NCBI GenBank assembly: GCA_037957365.1
Contig: JARHVA010002005.1
Coordinates: forward strand, 2,683,501-2,747,500
Direction of reading: 5' to 3'
Length of the DNA: 64,000 nucleotides
Source: Torreya grandis
Lineage: Eukaryota; Streptophyta; Pinopsida; Cupressales; Taxaceae
The notes beneath the pieces are model-generated. The model searched no databases. It was given only the letters and a program-made list of their open reading frames with translations, and was not told the DNA's origin. How positions within the stretch are numbered: the first letter of the stretch is position 1; each line of letters opens with the position of its first letter. Shown piece by piece: positions 42,480 to 54,599 of the stretch. The position numbers and the translations under genes are program-made.

Positions 42480-44298
42480 TTGAAGGGCATTAGGGTTATC
42501 CCACATGAGTTCCCCCTTGTCAATAAGGCTTTGAACAACATTCTTAAAATTATTGCATCGACTAACGTCATGTTTAATTACTTGATGAAAGGCACAAAGG
42601 TCATTTTCATTATATCAAGCATGCACTGGATGAGAAGAATCAAACTATGGGGGAGGCTTGATGGGTGGAAGTTATACAAGATTATATTTTAGTAACTTTT
42701 CGAACATCAAGGCATAAGATTCTCCAAGTGGAGTAAATTATTTTTGGGTGCTTCGGTTTGGGTTCTATGAGCTTTGGTTAGAGGGATTAGGAAATATTTT
42801 TTATTGATAGTAGGTGGTGGGGCAGCCTTAAGGACAATTTCATTCACAGTATATTAATTCTTAGCCCCAGAATTAGCTTGATTACCTACTTTGGAGGAGG
42901 AGGCTTCATTGGTTTTGAAGGTAGAGTTATTGTTTCATAAATTCAGTTTACCCTCATCTATAGCCCTATTATCTAGCTTGCATGCCATGGTAAAAGCTTC
43001 ATCTAAAGTTTTGAAGCTTTGGATATGTAGTGTGGAAGAAATGTGTTTGGCACAAGCACAGGCAAAAATATTGATCAATTCAAGTTGAAGCAAGGATAAT
43101 GATAATTGGTTGATCAAGCTTCTCCAACGAGCCACAAAATTAGCTATAGAGTCATCCTCGAATTGGTGAATGGAATAAAGGTCAATGATAGAGACCTTCT
43201 TGAATATGTTGATTGAGAAGTGATCCAAGAAGGTCTGAGATAATTGGTTAATGGAGAAGATGGAATATTTGGTAATGGAACTATAATAGGCTAGTGTCAA
43301 GTCAGAAAGAGACATAGGAAATATGTGCAAGAGTAGGGCATCATCATAGGTAATCATGTAACAAGAATGCCTAAATGCTCTTAAATTTTGTTGGGGGTCT
43401 TCCTTACTATTAAACTTGGTGAATTTTGGAAGCTCCCATTGGGTTGGATAAGTTTTGATAGGGATTGAAGGGTGAATGGGCTCATTACATAATTGATCAT
43501 AAGATAAAATGTTATGGGCTCCCAAAAGGGATTACTCAAGAGTTGACATTTTGTCCATGATTAGTTTCTTTAAGTTGGTTTGAAGTGGTAGGCCGGAGGG
43601 GTTATAAGGTGTATATTTTGGTTGGGGAATATATTGATAATCGACAAGAGGTTGGGAGATGGTCCCATACTGACAAGAGGTTATGGGAAGTTGGGTAGAT
43701 GACATATAAGGATAGGTAGATGTTGGCAGTTGGGTAGTAGATATATACCCTTACAGGTTAAGGGTATAACCAAAGTTAAATGATGTTGGTAATTATTGGG
43801 ATGTTGAGGTAGGTTGAGCTATGGTTGGTTGGTAATTAGGGGGGTGGCCATGACCTTTATGCTAATGGGTGGTGAGGTATAAGGGATAGGTACCTCTAAG
43901 CTTGGTAAAGAGGTATGAATCAATGGGCTAGGTTTGACATAGGGTAGGTTGGAGATGTCAGTGGTGGGTGCCCTGGCTACAAGTAGGGCATGATGGGTTG
44001 ACAGTTGGGTTGTCCCCAAGGTAGAGGAGTCATTAGTAGGGGTGGATGGTGTAACGGTAACAGTTGGTTGGATAGGTTGGTTCTCAACCATAACATCAAA
44101 GGGGTTAGTATATGAAGATGCATGGGTGGTCAAAGGTTGGGTGGTGATGGTAGCAATAGGGATACCCTCCATAAGGTGGGATGACATGTTGTAAGGAGGA
44201 TCTTGAGGTGGAGTTGAAACTGGGATATGGTGAGAATAGGTTTTAAGATAGTGTTGAAGGGCCACTGGATTATTTTCTAAAAAGGTGGTAAAGTCCAT
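42480..44298 (-). pseudogene. Tat gag, decayed
   Basis: On the minus strand from 44298, 'MDFTTFLENNPVALQHYLK' begins a Pro/Ser/Thr-rich N-terminal region (159 codons, to 43819). The capsid part (42935-43525, 196 codons) contains 'LPKFTKFNSKEDPQQNLRAF', 'LLLHIFPMSLSDLTLAYYSS' and 'FLDHFSINIFKKVSIIDLYS', matching the Retrotrans_gag pattern (P-F--F-G--DP---L--F, FP-SL---A--W---L). Near 42540-42600 'LCAFHQVIKHDVSRCNNFK' matches the Tat zinc-binding motif C-YH---GHDT--C--LK. The start at 44298 fits about 880 bp of leader after the PBS. Gag packages element RNA. A TAG separates the two open parts and other interruptions exist. Confidence 0.88.
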
Positions 44299-45155
44299 GT
44301 CTCCTTATGGAGATACCTGAGGGAAAGTAGGGCCTCCCAATGGATGAGGTGAATTCTTTGCCTTAGAGACATAATCCATAGATGAGGAGATAGAGGAGGT
44401 TGTTTAAGGTGATGGGTTTTGTTCTACCAAATCTCTTTGTTATTGATGAGTGAGAACCATACAAAAAGGTGGGAGAGAATACAAAAAAATAGACTCACCG
44501 CTCAAATATAAAAAAAAAGACAAAGAAAAAAGTCAGGGCAATCAAGGAACACACTAGAAAGTATGTTTAACCCTGAAGTTAGTTTTAAGATCACTTTTGG
44601 ATTATGCCTTCATTCATGAGAATCTATGATAGAAGTTGGCTTCTAGATCAGGTACTATAGAAGTAATCTATGGTTGGTTTCAGGTTGTTTAGGTGCTCAA
44701 AATAATATGTATTAGAATCAATATATGGCTTGGTATTGGGGCCTACCCCCTCACTTCACAGTCCCACAACAATAAGGGTGTCACGTGCTTAGCTAGTATA
44801 TATTGATATCTAGGGTTTATATTCACTAGAGAGTTGAGTTGGTTCTCCTCTTGGTAATAACCTCCAAGTAGGATTGTTGAGAATGGATAAGGTAACCATT
44901 AGGTGATGAAATCCTAGTTGATCCTTGTCTCAAATTGTTTTGATGTTTGATTGTTGAAAGTGGTTTGGCTAGTGTGTGGAATAAAAGTGGTGCTACGATA
45001 AGATTACTATGCTTTTAATTTAAAGTGAACTATTATTAAAAGCAAGAAATGGATGCAGTTGATTTTAAGCCCAAAATAAATTTTAATTTAAATTATGAGC
45101 ATAGATAGAGAGGAGAGCATACAAATGCAAAAGAAAATGCAAGTAAAGACTCAAG
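44299..45155 (-). other. Untranslated leader of the Tat element
   Basis: Between the PBS and the gag start. It has poly-A runs near 44500-44530 and no recognisable coding on either strand. Confidence 0.55.
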
Positions 45156-45174
45156 GGTTCCACCGGGTGTGCCA
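45156..45174 (-). other. Primer-binding site of the Tat element
   Basis: On the minus strand TGGCACACCCGGTGGAACC begins three bases after the end of the 5' LTR. It starts with TGG, complementary to a tRNA CCA end, and resembles the TGGC-C-CCCGGTGG-ACC primer sites of many plant Tat/Athila elements. The tRNA was not identified. Confidence 0.85.
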
Positions 45175-45177
45175 AAA

Positions 45178-46503
45178 TGTTTCACTCAAATTTTGCTATT
45201 ATTTAGAAGAAGGTAGTAAAACTAGAAATATGAGTCATGGTAGGAATTCCTGGTAAAATCTACATGCATTAAATAAGAAAATTATGAAGAGATCTTCTTT
45301 GGCTTGGTAGGATGACCTGCATGTAACAAAGCACTAAAGAAAATTTGTGGGTTAGACAAGTAGTTGGGTGGATTACCTAGCGCTAACTAGATCTTAGAAG
45401 TGAAAAATTATTTAGGGGCTATCAATCCACCATTTTAGAGTCATTAAGTTAATAAAATAGAAATAAATTACTTGCATCAATGATCATAAGGTACTGAAAC
45501 TAATAACAAGAATTGCTTTATAAAAAGATATGCTAGAATGATCAAATTGGTGATAAACTAATTAGTGCTAGTGCTAATGGGCCAAGATGTGATTTAGGAA
45601 ATATAAAAGGGTCATTTGAGTGGTTGAAAACATAAAAAAGTGAATTAGGTCAGGCAAAGGAGGTGAAATTAGTTTACTGGATTTATCTACCATAGGTGAC
45701 CATTGACAATTGGGTTGACCGTTAGTGGTTATGCCTGACCGTTGACAGTTATGTTGACCATCAATGGTTGATTGTGCCAAAATTGGGTTTGATTAATAGT
45801 AGGTTGAAGAGATTCACAAATGAATTTTGGGGGTCGAGATAAAGCTAAATTGATTATGGAATGGAAATAAAGCACATGAATAGTAACAAACAAGGGCTTG
45901 TCTTACAAGAAGTGGGTTGGATGAGTAGTTGGCATGGTTGACTCATAGGTAGGATCTAGCTTGATTTCAGTAGAGTAAAGGTGCCTAGAAGAGTGGTTGA
46001 GAGGCAATGGCAAGTTGGATGTTAATTAAATGGCTTAATAATGTGGATGACATTGGTTGACATGTAAAAGAAAAATTTGAGTCCCTGAGCTCTTGATAAT
46101 AATTACAAATCCTTTTTCTCTTATAACTCTCTCCTTCTTATAAGCAAGGGCCAAAGGTTCAAGAGGGAGTGTAAGTGGGGATTCTAAATATAATTTTTCC
46201 ATGTAATGCCTTGCAAGGACATTTGGATGACTTATATTTAGAAAAGGTAGCTGGAAGTTTGCATGGTGTTTGTATGTAGAAGGTTAGGTGGTTGAACCTG
46301 ACCATCAATGGTTAGGCTGACTATCGATGGTTAGCCTAACCATCGATGGTTGAGGCTAAACATCAAAATAGCCTAAAGGGCCATGTTTAAGCCTAGTAAA
46401 GCTAAACTGATGAAAATAGGCCTAGGTAAGAAAAAAAAGGTTCGAGAAGTCTGCCAGGGGTCATGACACTTGGAAATGCATGTGCGAAATTCCAATGTCT
46501 ACA
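45178..46503 (-). repeat. 5' LTR of the Tat element
   Basis: 1326 bp. On the minus strand it starts TGTAGACATTGG and ends with AGTGAAACA. It carries palindromic clusters at about 45696-45775 and 46293-46372 matching those of the other LTR. Confidence 0.95.
46293..46372. repeat. ATCGAT-centred palindrome array in 5' LTR
   Basis: 'ctgaccatcaatggttagg', 'ctgactatcgatggttagc' and 'ctaaccatcgatggttgagg' form a tandem array with a period of 19-20 bp, followed by a partial unit. Each unit is an inverted repeat around ATCGAT or a one-base variant. Confidence 0.85.
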
Positions 46504-46508
46504 CTAGG
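46504..46508. repeat. Target-site duplication ctagg (right)
   Basis: Exact match to 29042-29046, followed by 'ctcaccaattcagagctac', which continues the tail of copy C and matches copy D near 55127. Confidence 0.95.
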
Positions 46509-49000
46509 CTCACCAATTCAGAGCTACTTAACTTGTTTTCTCCTATTCTAAAAAAAATCCTAACATAATCCTAACATGTTTAATATATAAAATGCAATTA
46601 GGCAAAGAAGATACAAAACTATTAGTCCTAATATCATAATACAACTATATAATAGTTCAACATAATCATAATGGAAAATTAATTCCATAAGTATCATAGT
46701 CATACCAAGAAATAAATGCCAACACATAAACAAACTAGTCATGAAATGACCAAGATATAATGAAGACTATATTTAATTTCATTTTTTTAAATTTTCAATG
46801 CATGCTATATCATAACAACCAAGGTAAGACTACATAGTCATTCCTACAAAAAAAAATGCCAACTTATAATTACAAGGGATCAATAAATATAAAACAACAA
46901 GTTACATATTTTCATTATTCTAGAAAATAATTATAGTGTAGTCACCAAGTAGAATTAGATTCTTGTTATAAAATAAATAAATATTACATCATAACAATAT
47001 TCAAAACTTTTAACATAATACATTCCAAAGTTAAGAAAGGCTATAAGTTGCCTTAATGCCTCAAGAATCATTGGAACTACTATAACATTTATTTATGATC
47101 ATTACAATAAATTAAAGTAATTCAATAAACTATTCAACTATTCCTCATTCATGAGCATAAACAATAATGTGAAATTTGAGGCCATCCATATGGTGGTAGC
47201 CTTACCCACCCCAACCATCAATTTGGGCTTGCAAGATGCCACTAAATGATAGTCCAATGTCATAAAAGAAAATGAGAGCAAGGGTTAAAGAGAGAGATCA
47301 TATATCCACCAGGGTTAATTTTTTACACATAAGGCCACCAAAACACATAAGAAACTAAGAAACACTCAAAACAACAAGAAGAGATCCAAAAGGCACCCAA
47401 ATCAACACATAAAACCATTATGGTAGTATTCTTATAATTTCATTCATTTATACACCATTCAATGGAAATATGAGACAAGTAATGCTTCACTCACAAGGGA
47501 TTCTTGAATCAAACACACAATTCCCTAGCATACCAACATCTGCATTCCATTCTAGGTGCAAATAATAGCTAAAAAAATGAGAGACACTTATGAGGCAAGT
47601 GGAATGGTGCTGAGGAGGGTGAAAAGAGTATATGAAATTCATAAAGAACCTTTGGGTTTTTATACAATCACATAAAAATATCCATGAAACTCTTACATCT
47701 ATATGGGGTATCTCAAATCATAACCAACAATAGAAATTAATGTAAGGGGGGAATAAAAAATAGGTTTGAATAGCAAGAAACAAAAAAATGGACTTACTTG
47801 AAAAATGCTCTATTTTTCTATTTCTTGCATTTTTATTTTTTTCTTCCACCACCACCATATTTATTCTCTCTCTACCTATTTGAATACATTACCAAACTTA
47901 CATATAACCTTTCATTGGATTCCTTTGCCACTACCAAAATGTTAATGCCTCCATGGTACGGATTATAAAAATAGTTTCCACCATCATCATGGTTGTGACC
48001 AAAACACAAGCTTGAGAAATCCCTAATTTTTCTCCACCCACATTCTCCATTTTTCACATCTCCTCTAAGCCCTAAGGATTTAGTTAAATGAATGGAATTA
48101 TGACCAAATAAAACTCAATACATGCCAAAACCCTAAAATCAAATGACTTTGTCTTAAGGCTAATGTCAAATGTTATGTTAAACCCATGATTCCAACATGG
48201 GTCAAAATACATTTTTACCAACAAGAAGACCATGTAACAAGTATAATCATTAAACCCTTTTACCACCAAGTCACTAAGACTTTAAAACAAATAAAAAAGA
48301 CATTAAAAAAACTATAGATACTAAAATTTGATTTATATAGCACTCCAGTCTTGTACACTTGGCAAATACCTATCATGGTCATTATTTTTAGTTCTAGACC
48401 TTCCCACAACCAAAAGGGTCATGTTCACTATCTATTTATGCCTAATTACTTATTTCTTAGTCTGAGAATTATTATTCTAATGACCCAAGCCTTCTATACT
48501 ATTTAAAAATATCTAAACATGATTATTATTCTTCACTACCAATTTTAGACTTATACCTATTTTCAAACTCACTGGACATTTGTGTCCTAGGTGGACACAT
48601 GTGTCGATGCAACTATCCATTTTCCTACAAAGTGTCTAGTTCCCAAAATTCATCCAATTTTCAAAATAAACATATCCAAACTATTGACTTGAGTGCTTTA
48701 ATGTGAAAAAATTCTAAAAGGGATTGGTATATATATAAGATCAACCCTCATTCATTCCTCACCTGGCAATCACATACAACTTATAAGGAAGTATACCAAA
48801 AAGCACTCAATCAAGAATTCAAATGAGAAGATATACCCTATTTGTCCATATTTCCATATTAGTAATAGGATAAATATTTATACAAGTCTCAAAAATTCAA
48901 AGAGAAACCCATGAACCATATTTTCCAAGTTACAAGCTAGGTCATTGCATGTCTTTAGTTATCACACATTGCATCCATGGGCACAAACAAACCAACTAAT

Positions 49001-49247
49001 TGTTGGATTATTTTATGATCCAAAGTTATTTATTTTATGTTTTTAGTTAGTAATAACTTTAATATCATGTTTTGTTTTTAATAATTAGTTGGTTCATAGG
49101 AATGTCAGTTATGTCCTGTAACCACCCGAGAAAAGCTTTTAACCTCTCTTTGTAAATTGATCCAAAGTAATACTTTATCAAATTTTATCAAAAAACTTTG
49201 TTCCGAGATGTAATTTTCTATTTTCCTCCATTGATAGTGGGCCAATA
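49001..49247 (+). repeat. Left LTR of the copy D element
   Basis: Starts 'tgttggattattttatgatc' and ends about 'gatagtgggccaata'. It pairs with 51108-51362. Confidence 0.85.
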
Positions 49248-51107
49248 GTGGTGTCAGAGTGAGGCAATTTGCAAAGGAGGAATGAATCAGAAACTTGCAA
49301 AGCCAATTCTATCAGATGAATAAACAAAGGCAACATTTTTGAAGAGGAAATCAAAAGATATCATGTGGTATGACACCCAAAGTTTATATATATTTACGTA
49401 GTATTTTTTGAGCAATTTTTTACATGCCCTCTCTATATGCATTGTTAATTACATATAATACTTTTTTTTGAATTTTACTACATTGATTTGAAAGAGTTAA
49501 AAAAAGGATCTGCATGACTTGGCTTTTTGGGGGTGACTGAGAAGGCATATGATGTGTTTTTCAAGTTTTTAAAACTGCATGGGGCCCAATCATACAAGGT
49601 AGGCATAGTTGTTTTTATGCAAGGTAAAATTCTTGTAATATGATAAAGCTTAGTATGGTGAAAATAGTTTCTTCCAAATCATAAAATATGATAAGCCACA
49701 TTTTGAAGTAGAAATCAAACAATTCCAATCATTGAAGAGCAAGTAATTTTCCAACAATTCCATCTATTTTTATACATCATGTTGTGTATGACATTCTCTA
49801 AAAAAATGGCATAATACAACTTATGGTGCAACAAGCTTATTTAGGTTTATTTATTTCCATTGATTTCCAATGTGTGGGTCTCTCCACAAAAGCGTCAAAG
49901 TCATGAAAATAAATATCTAAAAGATTAAAGTTCTTACATGCACAAATTTTTTCATTTTGGAAAATTTGATCACATGTTATTTAAATAAATTATCTTGGAA
50001 ATAAATATTTATATTGATTATAGTGGAGTTGGCAAACAAAGTTTTGTCAAAAGGAGAGGTTCCAGGGTCAAAACCTTGCAATTATTATTTTGGTTAAAGG
50101 GAGTAGTTTTAGAATATTCTATTTTGTAATCAGCAATATAAGGGTGTATTTATGACTTCTTGAGACAAATTTTTGACAAATCATTATTTTGTTTGAAGAT
50201 AGTCATATAACCAGGAGATTTATAAGTTTTTCGATGTTATGGATACTTTGGAATGGTTAGTTTTACAATTTTAAGTGTCGTTATATAATTTTTACAAAAA
50301 ATGTATTAAATTTGATGTATAAAGGTGCATTTTCAATGGAAACTGACATCTTTGACATGAAAATTATTGCAATGCCACCTCTTTCTTATGTTTTTGACAA
50401 ACACACCATCTATTACATGTCCTAGGATCCTTTTGATTCACACCATCTACGTGACAATTAGAGGTTCGAGGATCCGTTAGAGGCTAGAGGATGATTACCC
50501 TCCCCAGTTAGTTATTCCCTTGGAGTGTGGGTTCAATGCTTGATGGAAAATTTTAGCTTGTGTTCTTCCCTTCAATTTCATTTTTAGATTTATATACCTA
50601 ATATTCATGACATGGAGTAAACAAGATTAGTTATTTTTATTTATCTCAATGTACAGCTTCTCACCTCTTGCCTGATAAGGGGAGAATATTTAGGCATTAG
50701 TTGGAATTTGATTAGTCATCAGTGATAGTATGAGTTGATAGTCATTGTTAGAACCAATAGTGTTGAGTAAAGATCATCAACATTTGTTGGGCATCAGAAG
50801 ATGTGCTATATAGAGTATGGAGTTTGCCACTTGGATAAGTTCTTATGTGGGTTGATGTAGTTGGACAAGATTTGATTGGGTTCTACTAAAGTAAGGTATA
50901 ATGATCATAGGGAATGAGCAAGCCTTGATCATGTTCATCAGCCTTTTATGCCACAACTTGTAGGGTGAGCTTCTGTATGGAGTGGCATCAATTTTGATCA
51001 ATATTAGGAGGTACAGTGTACTAGTTGTAGTTATGAAAAAGATTTTTTGATAACTTCAAAATCATTGCTCTAGATATTTTGTATACCCTTTAGATCAAGG
51101 GGGATTT

Positions 51108-51362
51108 TTTTGGATTATTTTACGATCCAAAGTTTTTTATTTTATGTTTTTAGTTAGTAATAACTTTAATATTATGTTTTGATTGTAATAATTAGTTGGT
51201 TCATAGGAATGTGAGTTATGTCCTATAACCACCTGTGAAAATATTTTAAATATTTTCACCTCTCTTTATAAATTTATCCAAAAATAATAATTTATAAAAT
51301 TTTGTCAAAAAATTTTGTTCCAAGATGTAATTTTCTAATTTCCTCCATTAATAGTGGGCCAA
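51108..51362 (+). repeat. Right LTR of the copy D element
   Basis: Starts 'ttttggattattttacgatc' and ends about 'taatagtgggccaa'. It differs from the left LTR by a palindromic 'gtgaaaatatttt/aaatattttcac' (51235-51259) where the left LTR reads 'gagaaaagcttttaacc'. Confidence 0.85.
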
Positions 51363-53831
51363 GACACATAGGGGAAAACTACATCATTCTGAGACCCTCT
51401 TCAGAGCAGTGGATATGTAGACAACACCCATTGATAGAGAGGTCTTTAGGGCTAGATGGACACCATGAGCACACTAACCCATTTTTTTCACAATCACTCC
51501 AAGGGTGGAGAGCTAGGGTTTGATCATTTGACAAAGAGTGATAATCTATGTGCATGATTTGATGACATAAATATAAAGGTGAAAAAAACTAGAAGGTTCT
51601 AGTTGATCCCATCCATATCCTATTAATATTACATACATGACATCTATGATAGAGTTAGACACCTTCCTCTATGCAACTGTCTAGATCTAATTCAAGAGTC
51701 TATGGCTAGAAAATGGATATTTCTAAAAACTCAAAACTATTCCAGGATCATCATCTAGTCCACTTCTAGACTCCTTCTATTCAAACTTGCATGTGCACAG
51801 TAAACCAACTAAGTATCATTGTTTCTAATTTATTTTAATAATTATCAATAGGTATATTATTTTTAGCAATCTTAGTTTTATAAATTTAGAATATTGTTTA
51901 TCTAAGTTTTTATAGATTGGTCTGCTATAGAGGTAATTTATTGCCCTTGTGCCTAGACTACTCTATCTTCTTAACCCTAAATCTTCCATATTTTGAATTT
52001 AGGGTTAAATAAAAACATGCCAAAGTATTACAAAGTTTATAATCTTTTATAGAAACTATGCAAGCTTATGAACCTTGGCAATATTTTTAGCGTTATTTTG
52101 CTCAAGCTAACAACTCAATGGGCTTGCATTTATCACTAACATTCATGAAAACATAACGGGCATAATTGTCTATAATCCAATGACAAACTCTAAATAAAAA
52201 TGACTCAAATGATTACACACAACACTGGTTAACACAATATAAGACATCACAGAGGGGAATGGTGGACAACAGAATTGATCTCTTTCTTTTACCTTACACT
52301 CATTTCCCTATATAACACTGAGGTGATAGCTCAATGAAGTCTTTGAGCCTCAGATCTAACTTAGTCACCCATCTATTACCTGTAATCCTAGAATGAAATC
52401 AACAGTATTGGTTATATATAATCATCAACAAAATCAAATACTGAATGTAATATAGTAAACTACAATATAAATTGAAATATTGAAATATAAGCTCATAAAA
52501 TAAATACAAATCTGAACAAATGCTAAGTCTTATAATAATAAAATAACTCATTAAAACACTAGAACAAGTATATTATTCAATGTCTACCCAAGTGAGATAT
52601 GACATGTAAAACTATAAAATAGAGTACACCAATACTACTATCTAGACTAGACAATACATTTTGAGCATGCCCTGTTTGGTGTAAGTATACTAACTCATAA
52701 TTGAAGCATCCCACATCTATAATAGGCATATATTAGAAATCCAAGTCATTATGCAAGGATACATATAGTCAGGGTTCCAAGTTACTCCTTCTTAGACTTA
52801 GTTTTGACCTCTAAAAACTTGAAGTGTTCTTTTAAATATTAATAATTTCAAATTTACTCATTAATTTAGTCATAAACCTAAGATTTATAAATATATGCTT
52901 ATAAACATTGAATTTTATCCATTAAACTTTCCTAATTTTATATGCAATAGTATATTCTCAAATCTAAAATACTTATTAGTTAACTCTATTTTCGAATTCT
53001 ATCTACTTAAACACTTTTACCATTCCCAATTGACTTCTTAAAAGAATAATAAATATTAAATTCTCAAAATCCCTTTTTAACAAGTCAAACCTTGGACAAG
53101 CATACCTAAAGGAGCTTTTCTAAGACCACATCACATACAACTTGATCTATAATAAATTACAATCTTTGGACTTATAGTTGGTAGGGATATCTTAAATTCC
53201 ATGCACAAGAACCATTCAACCAAATGTTTTATGACCAAAAAATCTAGGAATCAATACTTAATATACTCGGGGATGAAACAACATTGAAAATTCATCAACC
53301 TTTTTATTGCTAATATCAAATTAGTATAGAGGACTATTTTCCATTCAAATAAATTCATACTTATTTTCTTTGTGTAACAAGAAATAGTTGGAAGTTTTAG
53401 CCTAAGCAAAAGATTAATTTAAGCCATGAGTATCTTAAATATCACAATAATATTTCGCATTCATAGACGAGCTAATAACTTATAACTTTGCATTTTTCAT
53501 GAAATATAAAGTCAACATAATGTTAGCATGTCTTTAATTTACATACATTAGTACTTTTGAGAGCATTAAATTCATTCTCTATAAGCCTTCAAAAAAAAAC
53601 TTTCAAAGATAGGGTTAAATATAGCACTCATAAGATATTTTCTTAAGAATAATCCTTTCAAATATTAATGAAACATTTTTCTAATATCCATGCAAAAACA
53701 ACGTAGCCAAAGAAAAGTAAACACTTTCCTTAAAATTGAATTACATTGAAACTATTTAAAATCTTTAAACATACCAAACAATAACTAATAAATATGTATA
53801 TATTCCTAGTACATATTACCACATTCAAATA

Positions 53832-53834
<3 letters not shown>

Positions 53835-53898
<64 letters not shown>
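53835..53898. repeat. (TA)n(GA)n microsatellite in copy D
   Basis: About 20 TA units followed by about 12 GA units, at the position matching the compound microsatellite of copy B and the (CA)n of copy A. Confidence 0.95.
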
Positions 53899-53930
53899 GT
53901 TCATTTTCATTTTCATAATCCATACTTAAA

Positions 53931-53961
<31 letters not shown>

Positions 53962-53999
53962 GAGAAGTTCATTTTCATTTTCATAATCCATACTTAAAG
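53899..53999. repeat. Local duplication with a second (TA)n
   Basis: 'gttcattttcattttcataa' plus 'tccatacttaaa' occurs at about 53899 and again at about 53967, separated by (TA)n and 'gaaagagaa'. The period is about 68 bp. Confidence 0.9.
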
Positions 54000-54599
54000 T
54001 ATAGAGGAATAGATAATGCAAACAAAAATCAAAACTTCACAATGTCTTGGATATAAAGAAAGGAAGACATGCCTATGATTACAGGGAAAATGAAAATGAT
54101 TAGGTGAATGTCTTACAATATTAGCTTTCTCTTTTAAATATTTTACTTAAGATTCCAGCCTATTTTCCATTTTATTTTTCAAAAACAAGCTATTCATGAT
54201 AACAATAAAAAGTAATATTAATATTACTGTCTTAACTTAGTGAAGGAATAATTTACTTAGCTACCTTTGATTGAGGTGATACAACTACTATCTTGCTAAA
54301 ACCTCCTTTATTCCTCATGCTTCCAAAGATATTCAATAGTTTTTAAAAATTTATAGTTGTTATGTGCATGTTTCTAAGACCCCATTTCCAATTTATTGTT
54401 CACACTAGGGTTTTTAGGAAATTTATAAATCTGGAGAGCTTCCAATGTGCATCAAAATGGATAGTTAATAGTCATGTAACTAGTGCTCCCAATGTTTACA
54501 TGAAAGTAAGAGAAATAATACCTTTCTCAAAATATACATAGAAAACCAACATCAGAATGACTATTAAAAATTCTCCTTTCATTCTCTTATCTCGTCGGC

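Larger units (their letters stand above)
29047..46503 (-). mobile_element. Ty3/gypsy Tat-type LTR retrotransposon, 17.46 kb
   Basis: A complete but decayed element on the minus strand: two LTRs with TG...CA ends, a 5-bp TSD, a PBS three bases inside the 5' LTR, and a polypurine tract abutting the 3' LTR. Domain order is gag, protease, RT, RNase H, a second RNase H, integrase, then about 5.5 kb before the 3' LTR. The second RNase H of 'MAKYEALLIGLQ' type, the large size and the antisense ORF in the 3' region are known traits of the plant Tat lineage (Ogre, Retand and Grande relatives). All coding parts carry stops and frameshifts, and the LTRs look only about 85-90% identical by eye, so insertion is old. 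The copy is inactive. Confidence 0.95.
49001..51362 (+). mobile_element. Short LTR retrotransposon without recognised coding, in copy D
   Basis: Direct repeats of about 250 bp flank this block, which is absent from copies A, B and C. After the left LTR, 'tggtgtcagagt' (49249-49260) resembles the initiator-Met tRNA primer site. Before the right LTR lies 'atcaaggggga', a polypurine tract. The 1.86-kb interior shows no recognisable gag or pol on either strand. This is the structure of a non-autonomous, copia-type element. The target duplication is not clear: left flank 'aaccaactaat', right flank 'gacacataggg'. The right end is uncertain by a few bases. Confidence 0.8.

Noticed and set aside
46560..46742. 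Membrane protein gene
   Set aside because: Although hydrophobic and open in two copies, it is only about 60 codons, lacks recognisable homology and sits in a decayed repeat. It is kept only as a low-interest finding.
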